Source: Gammaproteobacteria bacterium RIFCSPHIGHO2_12_FULL_35_23
GTDB taxonomy: Bacteria > Pseudomonadota > Gammaproteobacteria > UBA12402
Reading direction: 5' to 3'
NCBI GenBank assembly: GCA_001801465.1
Contig: MGXT01000027.1
Coordinates: 1-64,000, forward strand
Length of the DNA stretch: 64,000 nucleotides
The notes beneath the pieces are model-generated. The model ran no database searches and was not told the DNA's origin. It worked only from the letters and a program-made list of their open reading frames with translations. Made by a program: the position numbers and the translations under genes. Positions 27,400-37,923 of this stretch are shown in pieces; the first letter of the stretch is position 1; every line of letters begins with the position of its first letter.

Positions 27400-29241
27400 A
27401 TGCCTGTCCTACCTGGTCAACCAGTTCAACTACCACCAGCCGGTAAACGCTTACTTGATGCAGTTAAATCCAATAATTTTGGGCTGGTTCAACAATTATT
27501 TAGAGAAAATTCTAATATTAATACTCAATGGTTTTATCAAGATAGCCATGAATATAAATTATTACATTGGGCTGTAGTGAATACGAATCTTGAGATGGTT
27601 AGATTCTTATTTAGTAAAAACGTCAGCAGAGTAGTCACGGATACACATAAACGAACTGCAATTCAATTAGCTGCAGACCAAAAAAAATGGGGCTGCGTAA
27701 TTGCTATTGCTGAACATCCAACTGATGAAACAGATAAAGCCTGCTATTACTCTGCTTTAGTTGCAGCCATACAAGCAAACCAACATGTAGTCGTAAAGGC
27801 TTTATTAGCTGCACAAACCCCAGATAAACACTTACAAGATAATAATACTTTATTGCACATAGCAGCTGCAACAGGTCATGAAAACGTCATTACTGAATTA
27901 CTTGCCTCTCGTTTTAATTCTTGCACCAATACACCAAACTCTAAGAATCTTATTCCAATTCAAATTGCAGTACAAAAAGGAAGGATGCAAGCAGTTAAGC
28001 TCTTACATACAGCAGATCCAAGTACAATTGCTCAGCTTGATGATGCTGGCAATACTTTATTACACCTAGCCGCAATAGCAGGTCATGCTGAGCTAATAAA
28101 AGAATTAATTGATATGGGCTGTAATATTGCTGCTACCAATGCAAATAATAAAACCTCTATTGAACTTGCAGTAGAACAGGGACACTGGCATTGCGTAACA
28201 GCTATTCTTGAAAAATTTCCCAAAACTGATGATTCTGACAGTTACCATTATGATGCTGTTTTATATCTTGCTGTTAAAGCTAATAATATAGATATGATTA
28301 ACGCTCTATTAACAGCAGGAGCCTCCCTTAATTATACCTACCCAAGTACAGGTAATCATGCTTTCCATGCTATAGCCGCCGCTGGCCATGTTAATCTAAT
28401 TAACTATTTTATTGACGAGGGTTACTCAACTTCAGTCTTAAATTATAATAATCAAACTCCTATTCAACTTGCGGTTGAAAAAGGAAATTGGGGCTGGGTT
28501 TCTGCCTTTCTTAGCAAAGAACCCTATGAAGGCTTGGGGAGTCACAAAAAAAATTATTTTGATGTATTAATTGCTGCTGTTAAAGCCAAGCAAATTGAGA
28601 TAGTGCGGACTATTTTAAAATCAAATTCTTCGCTTATAGATAATCAAGACTCTCAGGGCAATACCGCCTTGCATTATGCTGTAGAAAATGATGACGCAGT
28701 AATGACCTGTTTACTAATAGAAAATTATGCAGACACCAGCATACAAAATTATTCACGACAAACACCCGTTGAACTTGCTATTGCACACAAAAAATGGAGT
28801 AGCACTCTAGCCTTATATACCAAAGATACCATCTTTTATTCGGATCTTTACGATCAACAGCCATTCTTTAAGATGCTTGCCTATTTTAACCTAACTTATG
28901 ATCTTACACATCCTGATTTTCAAAGTCGCTGGGATGATTTTATTAGCTTATTAACAGCTTTAAAAGATAACCCTCATGGTTTATTACCTGTGGAACATAT
29001 GTCTATCAAAGAGAAGTTTCGAGCCAGAGATTATTTCTTTTTTAAAGGAACCTCTAGATACGCGGATATTAAAAGTCTTATTATAGGCCAATACTCTTCT
29101 CTTCCAATTCTTTATAAGGAATTTATGGATTTTGTACGCACTCATTCTCAAGCAAATGTCCTGTTGCAAAAATTAAATGTGGATTTTAATACCGCACCAA
29201 TTGCAACTCATTCACAGCTAAGTCAACCATTATCAGCGTAA
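27400..29241 (+). CDS. Ankyrin-repeat protein (putative effector)
   Basis: 613 residues. From about residue 35 to 470 there are roughly 12-13 ankyrin repeats, many with the diagnostic LLHxAAxxGH...LL core (for example NTLLHIAAATGHENVITELL and NTLLHLAAIAGHAELIKELI). Repeat types recur in threes: an LLHLAA type, a TPIQLAVEKGxW type and an AAVKAxxIxxV type. The last about 140 residues are not ankyrin and not recognised. There is no signal peptide. AGGAA precedes the ATG. Ankyrin proteins mediate protein-protein contacts and are a frequent class of Legionella/Coxiella secreted effectors; the upstream PmrA-box-like site supports but does not prove this role. Confidence 0.88.
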   Translation: MPVLPGQPVQLPPAGKRLLDAVKSNNFGLVQQLFRENSNINTQWFYQDSHEYKLLHWAVVNTNLEMVRFLFSKNVSRVVTDTHKRTAIQLAADQKKWGCVIAIAEHPTDETDKACYYSALVAAIQANQHVVVKALLAAQTPDKHLQDNNTLLHIAAATGHENVITELLASRFNSCTNTPNSKNLIPIQIAVQKGRMQAVKLLHTADPSTIAQLDDAGNTLLHLAAIAGHAELIKELIDMGCNIAATNANNKTSIELAVEQGHWHCVTAILEKFPKTDDSDSYHYDAVLYLAVKANNIDMINALLTAGASLNYTYPSTGNHAFHAIAAAGHVNLINYFIDEGYSTSVLNYNNQTPIQLAVEKGNWGWVSAFLSKEPYEGLGSHKKNYFDVLIAAVKAKQIEIVRTILKSNSSLIDNQDSQGNTALHYAVENDDAVMTCLLIENYADTSIQNYSRQTPVELAIAHKKWSSTLALYTKDTIFYSDLYDQQPFFKMLAYFNLTYDLTHPDFQSRWDDFISLLTALKDNPHGLLPVEHMSIKEKFRARDYFFFKGTSRYADIKSLIIGQYSSLPILYKEFMDFVRTHSQANVLLQKLNVDFNTAPIATHSQLSQPLSA

Positions 29242-29431
29242 TTTTAATTAAATGATTATGCCAATGATTTTAAAACAATTTCTTGATTTTCAAACGCTCT
29301 ATTTATTTTTTTAGGTGACTGATTGCTTTTAAATGTTGCTTCATATCTTCATCATCTTAATAATTGGCTGATTAATTCATCATGGATACAATCTTGACAA
29401 ATCTTCAGACCAAGCTTACTGTAGCGCACAA

Positions 29432-29515
29432 GCCGAGATGGCGGAATTGGTAGACGCGCAAGTTTCAGGTACTTGTGGAGGCAACTCTGTGGAGGTTCGA
29501 GTCCTCTTCTCGGCA
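29432..29515 (+). tRNA. tRNA-Leu (anticodon CAG)
   Basis: 84 bases folding as a long-variable-arm tRNA: acceptor GCCGAGA/TCTCGGC, D-arm with GGCGGAATTGGTAGAC, anticodon stem CAAGT/ACTTG enclosing loop TTCAGGT (anticodon CAG), T-arm GGTTCGAGTCC, discriminator A. The 3' CCA is not encoded (AAAT follows), so it must be added after transcription. Confidence 0.95.
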
Positions 29516-29591
29516 AATTAAAACTACTTGAATCAGACGATATTCCCTTTTAAACTGCAACACTTACTTCTAAAGTCTAGAGGAGCTTCCT

Positions 29592-31090
<1,499 letters not shown>

Positions 31091-31129
31091 TTTTCTGAAA
31101 AATAATCCTTAGTTTAAAATTTAAAGTAC

Positions 31130-32389
31130 TTATTTCTTGCTAGCAAATAATGTAATAAAATCAAACTGCGAAAGATTCACTTCGAGAAAACAATGGCCCA
31201 CTTCATCAAACCACTCACTCACAATAGCATGAAGATGATGTAATTGTGAACGAACAGGGGCTTCTTCTGGCAAAAGTTTAATACAACAGAGTACTCTTTC
31301 TTTATCTAAATGTTGCGCAATAGCTTTTACTAATAAATCTAAACCTTGTTTAGTAACAGCCGATAACCAAACTCGTCTGGGCAGCCCCTGCTCATCATAA
31401 TCAATTCTTGGTACCTGTTGTAATAAATCAATTTTATTAAAAACTTCAATTTGCGGAATAGCACACGCTTTGATTTGAGCTAACACACTGTTAACCGCAG
31501 CAATATTTTCAGTACGTCTTTCATCTCCAGCATCAATAACATGAAGCAATAAATTAGCTTGCTGAGTTTCTTCTAAGGTAGCATGGAAAGCTTCGATTAA
31601 ATCATGGGGTAAATGGCGAATAAATCCCACCGTATCAGCAACAATAATATTTCCTAGATGTGGTAATTTTATCCGCCTTAAAGTTGGATCTAAAGTAGCA
31701 AATAATTGATTAGCAACATAAACTTCGGCGTTCGTTAGGCTATTAAATAAAGTAGATTTGCCGGCATTGGTATAACCCACCAAAGAAACAGTTGGAATTT
31801 CATTACGCTGTCTAGACCTACGACTTTGTTCACGTTGTTTTTTAACTTTCTCTAAACGTTGTTTAATTGTTTTAATTCTGTTTCTTAACAAGCGCCTATC
31901 AGTTTCCAACTGCGTTTCTCCAGGACCCCGCAGACCAATGCCCCCTTTTTGTCTTTCTAAGTGTGTCCAACCACGCACTAAACGTGTCGCTAAATGAGAA
32001 AGCTGTGCTAACTCTACCTGCAGCTTACCTTCAAAAGTTCTTGCTCGCTGAGCAAAAATATCTAAAATAAGGCCTGTTCTATCTAATACTCTACATTTTA
32101 ACAATTGCTCGAGATTGCGCTCTTGGGCGGGACTTAAATCTTGGTTAACTAATACTAACTCAGCGTGATGAACCTGAACGGCTAAACAAATTTCCTGGGC
32201 TTTGCCGCTACCTACAAAATACTTAGCATCTGGCGCAGGTCGATTAGTAGTAATTTCTCCAACTACTTTAGCGCCAGCCGAAATAGCTAATATACGAAAT
32301 TCTTCTACCTCTTTGTCATCAAGGCGTGGTAACCCAACGTGAACAAGGAGAGTGATTTCTCCTGAATTTGAGACTTGATTTAATATCAC
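31130..32389 (-). CDS. hflX: GTPase HflX
   Basis: 419 residues. Ribosome-associated GTPase involved in splitting or rescuing stalled ribosomes under stress. N-terminal HflX domain with 'ERNLEQLLKCRVLDRTGLILDIFAQRA', glycine-rich linker 'GGIGLRGPGETQLETDRR', and G-domain motifs GYTNAGKST (G1), DTVGFI (G3) and NKID (G4). GTG start one base after the hfq stop, with CGGAG just upstream, so it is translationally linked to hfq as in other gammaproteobacteria. Confidence 0.95.
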   Translation of the reverse strand: MILNQVSNSGEITLLVHVGLPRLDDKEVEEFRILAISAGAKVVGEITTNRPAPDAKYFVGSGKAQEICLAVQVHHAELVLVNQDLSPAQERNLEQLLKCRVLDRTGLILDIFAQRARTFEGKLQVELAQLSHLATRLVRGWTHLERQKGGIGLRGPGETQLETDRRLLRNRIKTIKQRLEKVKKQREQSRRSRQRNEIPTVSLVGYTNAGKSTLFNSLTNAEVYVANQLFATLDPTLRRIKLPHLGNIIVADTVGFIRHLPHDLIEAFHATLEETQQANLLLHVIDAGDERRTENIAAVNSVLAQIKACAIPQIEVFNKIDLLQQVPRIDYDEQGLPRRVWLSAVTKQGLDLLVKAIAQHLDKERVLCCIKLLPEEAPVRSQLHHLHAIVSEWFDEVGHCFLEVNLSQFDFITLFASKK

Positions 32390-32390
32390 T

Positions 32391-32639
32391 TTACTCCGGC
32401 ATCTCAGCGTCAGCTATCAACTCGTCCATGTTGGAAACTTCCTTACCTGGTACAATAGTTGAGATCGCATGCTTATAAACCATTTGTGTCATATGATTTT
32501 TTAAAAATACCACATACTGATCAAAAGCAGTCACATGCCCTTGTAACTTAATACCATTTGTTAAAAATATTGATACTGGTATTTTTTCTTTTCTTAGTGA
32601 GTTCAGAAAAGGATCTTGTAATAATGCGCCCTTTTTCAT
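32391..32639 (-). CDS. hfq: RNA chaperone Hfq
   Basis: 82 residues from the ATG at 32639. An in-frame TTG 18 bases upstream overlaps the ribosome site and is not used. Sm1 '[39 protein letters not shown]' and Sm2 '[10 protein letters not shown]' are intact, including the residues that line the uridine-binding pore. The C-terminal tail is short. Post-transcriptional regulator for sRNA-mRNA pairing, co-transcribed with hflX. Confidence 0.96.
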   Translation of the reverse strand: MKKGALLQDPFLNSLRKEKIPVSIFLTNGIKLQGHVTAFDQYVVFLKNHMTQMVYKHAISTIVPGKEVSNMDELIADAEMPE

Positions 32640-32900
32640 TTTATTATATCCCTCCAAAATTTTTAAGATAATCCAATCACCTTATGGGGCTTAGATTAAG
32701 AAGGCATCTTACCGTATCAAAAGACCTGAATCTACTCTTGCAGAAAATTTTTTCCTGCAAATATCTTTTAACTTACAAGAACTTGATCTCAATCTAGAAA
32801 GATACTCTTAATAGCAAATAAAATATAGTTAGTAATAAGTGAGAAACTTTTGGCTCATTTAGCTAAGCAATGAGTAAAATTTAGGCTATTAAAAAAGGTC

Positions 32901-33131
32901 TTACTCTTTAGTTTCGTCTTGTTTAGCTTTACGTTTACCATATTTTTGTTTAAAGCGATCAACACGACCTGCCGTATCAATAATCTTTTGTTGACCTGTA
33001 TAAAACGGATGACATTGTGAACAGATTTCAATGTGCAAATCCTTAGTACGTGTAGAACCAGTTGTAAAAGCATTACCACAGCTGCACGTTACTTTAATTT
33101 CATTATAAGATGGATGTATATCTGCACGCAC
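32901..33131 (-). CDS. rpmE: 50S ribosomal protein L31 (zinc-binding type)
   Basis: 76 residues from a GTG start with AGAGG 7 bases upstream. '[22 protein letters not shown]' and '[30 protein letters not shown]' are diagnostic. The zinc-ligand cysteines (CSC near 16-18 and CSQC near 37-40) are present, so this is the C+ form rather than the zinc-independent paralogue. Monocistronic. Confidence 0.96.
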   Translation of the reverse strand: MRADIHPSYNEIKVTCSCGNAFTTGSTRTKDLHIEICSQCHPFYTGQQKIIDTAGRVDRFKQKYGKRKAKQDETKE

Positions 33132-33323
33132 TTGAAAACCTCTGTTATAAATTTTATCGAAAAATGTAAGGCGGCTATCTTAACGAATCAGCTTTGTCTC
33201 GTCAATGTTTATCATGCAAGCAAGCAATGAAGAATAATTAGCTTTCCTTGCCCTTGAATATGCTCCTGAAATTTTAAAAAAAATTAAAAAATCAAATAGT
33301 TATAAATATTGTAGCGTGCTTAA

Positions 33324-34094
33324 CTAAATCTCCAATACAGCCATAACCGGTGTATGATCAGAAGGCCGTTCACTGTTACGGGGAATTTTATCAATTTGGC
33401 TAGACCGACAATACTTAACCAGGTTTTTACTGATCAAGATTAGATCAATCCTTAAACCTCGATTACGTTGAAAAGAAGCCGCTCGATAATCCCACCAACT
33501 ATAGAGTTCAGGACCTTGTGCAAATAATCTAAAACTATCAACTAATCCTAATTTTAATAAATTTTGTAAAGCTTCACGTTCAGGAGGACTCACTAACACT
33601 GATCCCTCCCAAGCTTTAGGATCATGCACATCACGATCATCTGGCGCTATATTAAAATCACCTAGTACTATTACCTGTTCATATTTCAATAGCTGATCTT
33701 TGAGATAAAGTTGCAGAGCATGGAACCAATTTAGCTTATATTGATACTTTTCTGAGCCTATAACAGCGCCATTGGGAACATAAAGATTTAATAATCGCAA
33801 ACTACCATAGGTTGCTGCTAAAAGGCGCTGCTGAGTATCAGCAAAAGTTGGCAAATTTGATTCTACTTCAGTAACTGGCTGTTTACTTAATAAGGCTACA
33901 CCATTATAAGTTTTTTGACCTCGGAAAACGACTTGATAGCCCGCCTGACAAATAGCTTCCTCTGGAAATACTTCATCCGTTACCTTAGTCTCTTGTAATG
34001 CTAAAAAATCAGGCGCTTCCTTGGCTAACCAATCAAGCACTTGCGGCAATCTTATTTTTAAAGAATTAACATTCCAACTTGCTATTTTTAACAC
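33324..34094 (-). CDS. xth: Exodeoxyribonuclease III
   Basis: 256 residues, ExoIII/AP-endonuclease family: cleaves abasic sites and digests 3' ends in base-excision repair. Motifs: 'KIASWNVNSLKIRLPQVLDWL', metal-ligand Glu in LQETKV, 'VLGDFNIAPDDRDVHDP', 'RIDLILIS' and the C-terminal 'RPSDHTPVMA' with catalytic Asp-His. Starts with GTG. Divergent from lplA. Confidence 0.95.
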   Translation of the reverse strand: MLKIASWNVNSLKIRLPQVLDWLAKEAPDFLALQETKVTDEVFPEEAICQAGYQVVFRGQKTYNGVALLSKQPVTEVESNLPTFADTQQRLLAATYGSLRLLNLYVPNGAVIGSEKYQYKLNWFHALQLYLKDQLLKYEQVIVLGDFNIAPDDRDVHDPKAWEGSVLVSPPEREALQNLLKLGLVDSFRLFAQGPELYSWWDYRAASFQRNRGLRIDLILISKNLVKYCRSSQIDKIPRNSERPSDHTPVMAVLEI

Positions 34095-34203
34095 AATACT
34101 ATTTCTTTATAATTAAACTGGCATCACTATAACACAGTTTAATCTTTAGAAAAGCCTTTCAAATTCATTATAATTTAGCTTTATTAAATATTATTCTGCC
34201 TTT

Positions 34204-35211
34204 ATGATAAGGCCTATGATATTAATCAATAATGAAAATCAAACTAAACCTAGTCTTAACTTAGCACTAGAAGAATATGCCCTGCTCAATCTTGATCTAA
34301 GTCAAGAGCACCTATTGTTTTACATCAATGAGCCTGCCGTCATCATTGGCAAACACCAAAATACTCATGAAGAAATTAATCATGACTACATCCAACAGAA
34401 CCATATTCAAGTCATACGACGAGTATCAGGTGGTGGAACCGTTTATCACGATCACGGTAACTTAAATTTTAGTTTTTTAACGCAGGTCAAGGGTAAAGCC
34501 TTTAATGATTATCGAACTTTTACTCAACCAATCATTCAAGCATTAGTAGCTTTAGACATCCCTGCTGAACTGACTGGCCGTAATGATATTATTGTTAAAG
34601 ATCGCAAAATTTCTGGTAATGCTCAATACCGTCGGGCTGAACGAATGTTTTGTCATGGTACTTTACTCTTTAATACCGACCTAAATAATGTAGTTGCCGC
34701 TCTTAACGTTAAGCCTGACAAAATTCAATCCAAAGGCATTAAATCTATTCGTAGTCGCGTGGCTAATATCAGTGAATTTTTGATTCAACCCATGACTGTT
34801 GCGGAGTTTAAACAACATTTAATTAATACTATTTTTATTGATAAGCCTAAAAAAATTCATCATTTTTCTGATTTGGATTGGCAAGCCATTGAAAAACTCG
34901 CCAAAGAAAAATATGAAAACTGGGATTGGAACTATGGGAAATCACCAGAATTTAATTTTCAAAATCGAAGCCGTTTTAATATAGGTGAAATTGATATTCG
35001 CTTTAATGTAAAAAATAGTCGGGTAGCTGCTGTAAAAATTTATGGGGACTTTTTTGCGCAAGAAGATATTAGTGGATTAGAAACTCTTTTATTAAATCTA
35101 CCTTATGAACCCAACGCTTTTTCTGAGGCTCTTGCCACAGTTAATTTGCATAATTATTTTGGCTTCTTAACTGTAGCAGAGTTTCTAACATTATGTTTCC
35201 CAAATAATTAA
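34204..35211 (+). CDS. lplA: Lipoate-protein ligase A
   Basis: 335 residues. Activates lipoate with ATP and attaches it to E2 and GcvH lipoyl domains. 'LNLALEEYALLN' N-terminal motif, 'IIGKHQNTHEEIN', 'RRVSGGGTVYHDHGNLNFSF' and 'KISGNAQYRR' are the ligand-binding loops. A second in-frame ATG at 34216 also fits family alignments (MILINNENQ) and follows AAGG closely, so the start may be 12 bases later. Scavenging of lipoate is common in intracellular bacteria. Confidence 0.9.
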   Translation: MIRPMILINNENQTKPSLNLALEEYALLNLDLSQEHLLFYINEPAVIIGKHQNTHEEINHDYIQQNHIQVIRRVSGGGTVYHDHGNLNFSFLTQVKGKAFNDYRTFTQPIIQALVALDIPAELTGRNDIIVKDRKISGNAQYRRAERMFCHGTLLFNTDLNNVVAALNVKPDKIQSKGIKSIRSRVANISEFLIQPMTVAEFKQHLINTIFIDKPKKIHHFSDLDWQAIEKLAKEKYENWDWNYGKSPEFNFQNRSRFNIGEIDIRFNVKNSRVAAVKIYGDFFAQEDISGLETLLLNLPYEPNAFSEALATVNLHNYFGFLTVAEFLTLCFPNN

Positions 35212-35215
35212 TCAT

Positions 35216-36418
35216 TTAAAGCTTGGACCGAAAGTAAGTAATCGGAGTAGAGGGTACTAAATGTCGAACCGCTGCTTCTCCTATGCTATCCCTTTGAAAT
35301 AAGCTAGCCCCTTTAGTCAACACACGTCTACTTTCAGCCATCCGCTTCATGATTAATTGTGATTTTTTATCAGGTGTCACCACAGTAATACATTTATCTC
35401 CAAAACTCCAATCATGAGGAATTAAGGGCGTACCCTCTTCTTGTAATTGAGTAACCTTCGGACCAAATGAAAAAGAGATGGATCTTTTTCCATCTGCTGG
35501 ACCTGCAAAATTTATACCAGCAATAACATATTCACCACTTCTACCTGGATAAGGCGCTACCCAGGTAGAGCCAGAATCACCTGGTAAGCTAACCGCTTGA
35601 TCTTCTTTACCAAGAACCACTGTCATCTGCTTAAAAGTAATAGTTCCTAAATCACCATAACCTTCATAATTTACTTTCAAAGTCACATTAAAAGCTTCTA
35701 CCTCACCATAAACTTTACCTGTAGTTCTACCTACTTTTAAACAACCGGTTAGCTGATTGGTAAACGCCCACCAAGCTTCTTTCAATACACCAACCCCTGG
35801 ATAAACACCGGTAAACCTATCCCATTGATAAGGAACAGGATAATAGGCGGCACAATCCTCAAAATTATCGTCTTTTTTTTGTAATGACCAAGCTAAATAA
35901 CTTTTACCTACTCTATCTTCTTCATCTTGCCCCCCATCTGCACTTCCTGGCTGCACGATATGAGGCCACTCGCTTTGTTGATTATCATGAATACAAACAT
36001 GCTTATTACTAAAAGTTAACGGTAAAGTAACATACTGTCCTGCATGTTTAATTAACATCGCACAAACCAAGCCTGCTGAACCAGCTATTCCCGCTTCAGT
36101 ATGTCCTACTGAATAACCAGCAGAGGCTGGTCTTACTCTTGCTTTATATTCCTTGGCATCCATTGCAGTAGGTAAGGGTAATGCCCCATTAGCAACAAAA
36201 GCACCGGTTTGAATAAAGCGAACTTTGACCTCCTGTTCTCCATCCCGCATTACAATCTGCCCTACTTGCACTAACTCACGTGAGGTATAAATAATAAGAC
36301 CTTGCTCTGCTGAGTCTGGACTAACCGAACCTATTCCGATTCCTTCCACGCCGTGCAGGCTCAATAGTGTTGGTTGATATTTTTCTTGCATTGTCATAAG
36401 AGTCATTAAATCAGGCAT
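35216..36418 (-). CDS. Chymotrypsin-fold (Nal1-like) serine protease candidate
   Basis: 400 residues. There is a plausible triad: His in 'LTFSNKHVCI', Asp in 'DDNFEDCAAYYPV' and Ser in 'LPGDSGSTWVAPYPG', the GDSGS nucleophile signature. The preceding 'SAGYSVGHTEAGIAGSAGLVCAML' resembles bacterial and plant Nal1-type trypsin-like proteins. There is no N-terminal signal peptide, so it is cytosolic or exported by a specialised system. A possible regulator or effector; substrate unknown. Convergent with lplA, separated by only 4 bases. Confidence 0.6.
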   Translation of the reverse strand: MPDLMTLMTMQEKYQPTLLSLHGVEGIGIGSVSPDSAEQGLIIYTSRELVQVGQIVMRDGEQEVKVRFIQTGAFVANGALPLPTAMDAKEYKARVRPASAGYSVGHTEAGIAGSAGLVCAMLIKHAGQYVTLPLTFSNKHVCIHDNQQSEWPHIVQPGSADGGQDEEDRVGKSYLAWSLQKKDDNFEDCAAYYPVPYQWDRFTGVYPGVGVLKEAWWAFTNQLTGCLKVGRTTGKVYGEVEAFNVTLKVNYEGYGDLGTITFKQMTVVLGKEDQAVSLPGDSGSTWVAPYPGRSGEYVIAGINFAGPADGKRSISFSFGPKVTQLQEEGTPLIPHDWSFGDKCITVVTPDKKSQLIMKRMAESRRVLTKGASLFQRDSIGEAAVRHLVPSTPITYFRSKL

Positions 36419-36561
36419 CGTAGCGCTCCTATTATTATAGGTTATAAGTTTTTGCTAAGCCGATCATTATATTCAAAAATTTTATAATTAAAAAATATTT
36501 ATTGAAAATTTATTATGGTTCTTTATCATTTAATCACTTTTTAACCAATGAGGAAATTAGA

Positions 36562-37005
36562 ATGAAAAAGATTGCATTAACAATTTTAAGTTTATTGCTC
36601 GCAGGTACTGCCTTAGCAAGCCCTAACAAACTACAAGTTTCAGATGTAAATCTAGCTTCTAACGTTACGATTAAACCAGCTGGTAATTTACTTTTAGATT
36701 TAACTAAATTAGTCCCTGGCATTATTTATGATATAACCTGTAATATTCAAGATCCTAATTATGCTGTCAATCAAGCTATCTTAGGGATTGTTTATCAAAC
36801 TCCTTCAAATAACCCACCCTCTTTGAGAGCTATTTATCTTAATAATACTCTGATTACAGGCCAAGCAAAATTAAACGCTCAAAGCCCGACCAATATTTTA
36901 GTTATGCAAGGTGTGCAAAATTCTAGTTATAGTTTGAATTTAGCTAATGCTGATCAACAAGATTCTATTATTGTTAGCAGTTGTGATGCAGTGGCAGAAT
37001 CTTAA
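36562..37005 (+). CDS. Exported hypothetical protein
   Basis: 147 residues from ATG 36562, preceded by GAGGAAAT with proper spacing; an upstream in-frame start at 36502 has no SD. Clear signal peptide (MKKIALTILSLLLAGTALA, cleavage at ALA-SP). The mature part is beta-rich with two cysteines (ITCNIQ and SSCDAV) that could form a disulfide. Not recognised. Followed by a strong terminator, so likely monocistronic. Confidence 0.75.
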   Translation: MKKIALTILSLLLAGTALASPNKLQVSDVNLASNVTIKPAGNLLLDLTKLVPGIIYDITCNIQDPNYAVNQAILGIVYQTPSNNPPSLRAIYLNNTLITGQAKLNAQSPTNILVMQGVQNSSYSLNLANADQQDSIIVSSCDAVAES

Positions 37006-37023
37006 TTTTTATTATTTACCAAT

Positions 37024-37052
37024 ACCTCCAAGATAGTGCTTGGAGGTTTTTT
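37024..37052 (+). terminator. Rho-independent terminator
   Basis: Perfect 9-bp stem ACCTCCAAG / CTTGGAGGT (37024-37032, 37039-37047) with a 6-base loop followed by a T6 run, 19 bases after the exported-protein stop codon. Confidence 0.93.
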
Positions 37053-37068
37053 AATTATTCTTTAGCAA

Positions 37069-37500
37069 TTATGCTGCAGCTAGAGTTGTCTTGTGCATCT
37101 CCGTACCAGTTTCTTCTCTTTCTCTCATTCTACCCTGATAATCAGCCAAAATTTGCTGAATACCCAGAATAGTTATTGTTGAACCAAATATATCTCTTAC
37201 TCCCTCAAACACCTCTTTAGAGCGCCCATCATATAAGCTGTTTTGCTCTAAACTGCTTTTATATTGATTGCAAAGACTGACTATGCTGTCTAAAAAAGTT
37301 TGCTCTGTGGTAGTTACTAGTTTATCTTGTAAAACATGAAGCTTTGCAATAAAGGCTTTTCTTAATTGCGCTTTTCTTTCATAGAGATCTTGTGTAGCAA
37401 AAAAAGTTGATGCTACTCTAACTGGATGAATTTTAGTTCTCGCTTGGTACCGAGCTGCCCCAATCAAATCTGCTATTAATTGAGATTTTTCTGTCGTCAT
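37069..37500 (-). CDS. Hypothetical protein
   Basis: 143 residues, not recognised. Predicted mostly helical (YERKAQLRKAFIAKLHVLQDKLV...), ends with a short polar Glu-rich segment then TTLAAA (REREETGTEMHKTTLAAA), which is compatible with but not proof of a Dot/Icm-type C-terminal signal. AGGAAG precedes the ATG. It is divergent from trpR, and I see no PmrA-like repeat upstream. Confidence 0.55.
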   Translation of the reverse strand: MTTEKSQLIADLIGAARYQARTKIHPVRVASTFFATQDLYERKAQLRKAFIAKLHVLQDKLVTTTEQTFLDSIVSLCNQYKSSLEQNSLYDGRSKEVFEGVRDIFGSTITILGIQQILADYQGRMREREETGTEMHKTTLAAA

Positions 37501-37565
37501 ACTAATCTTCCTCGCTTTTTTACTCGCTTAGTAATAAATTTATTTATTTACTTGTATCCTATCAT

Positions 37566-37583
37566 GTACTCATGTAGCATTAC
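37566..37583 (+). promoter_or_regulatory. Candidate TrpR operator
   Basis: GTACT-N8-ATTAC at 37566-37583 has the same geometry as the E. coli trp operator (GTACT-N8-AGTAC) with one half-site mismatch, 22 bases before the trpR start. The inner eight bases do not match. Confidence 0.35.
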
Positions 37584-37604
37584 AAGAATATTATGGAGAA
37601 AGTT

Positions 37605-37886
37605 ATGAAACAAGGTTCGGAAAGTGGTTGGTGGCAATTAATTGAGTTAATCCATCAAATAAAAAATAAACAACAACTGGAGCAATTTTTTCAATTGTTG
37701 TTTACCCCTGAAGAACGTCATGATTTGGCGAAACGTATGTTAATAATCAAAGGGTTATTAGCAGAAAAGCTAACCCAGCGGGATTTGGCCAGGGCATTAC
37801 AAGTGAGTATTGCCAAAATTACGCGGGGCTCCAATGCGTTAAAAATGATTGATAACAGCTTAAGCAGGCTATTAAAAGAAAATTAA
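37605..37886 (+). CDS. trpR: Trp repressor
   Basis: 93 residues from the ATG at 37605, chosen because GGAG lies 7-8 bases upstream; the ATG at 37593 has no such site. The TrpR core is recognisable: 'FTPEERHDLAKRMLIIKGLLAEKLTQRDLARALQVSIAKITRGSNALK', including the helix-turn-helix and ITRGSNxLK recognition helix that matches E. coli TrpR. A Trp-responsive repressor. Here it is the first gene of the trp-aro cluster, 37 bases before trpE, so it probably autoregulates together with the pathway. Confidence 0.88.
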   Translation: MKQGSESGWWQLIELIHQIKNKQQLEQFFQLLFTPEERHDLAKRMLIIKGLLAEKLTQRDLARALQVSIAKITRGSNALKMIDNSLSRLLKEN

Positions 37887-37898
37887 TTTTAATTTTCA

Positions 37899-37919
37899 GC
37901 CTCTTAGGCAAAGAGAGGC
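37899..37919 (+). promoter_or_regulatory. Hairpin covering the trpE ribosome-binding site
   Basis: GCCTCT (37899-37904) pairs with AGAGGC (37914-37919) across a 9-base loop. The right arm contains the AGAGG Shine-Dalgarno of trpE (ATG 37924). No T-run follows, so it is not a terminator. It could make trpE translation depend on translation of trpR. Confidence 0.4.
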
Positions 37920-37923
37920 GGAA

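Noticed and set aside
36502..36561. Longer start for the exported protein
   Set aside because: It would bury the signal peptide, and the ATG at 36562 has a clear Shine-Dalgarno.
37635..37646. Tandem Trp codons near the trpR start, as in trp leader peptides
   Set aside because: They lie within the TrpR coding sequence at a position where TrpR proteins already carry a Trp, and there is no terminator/antiterminator between them and trpE.
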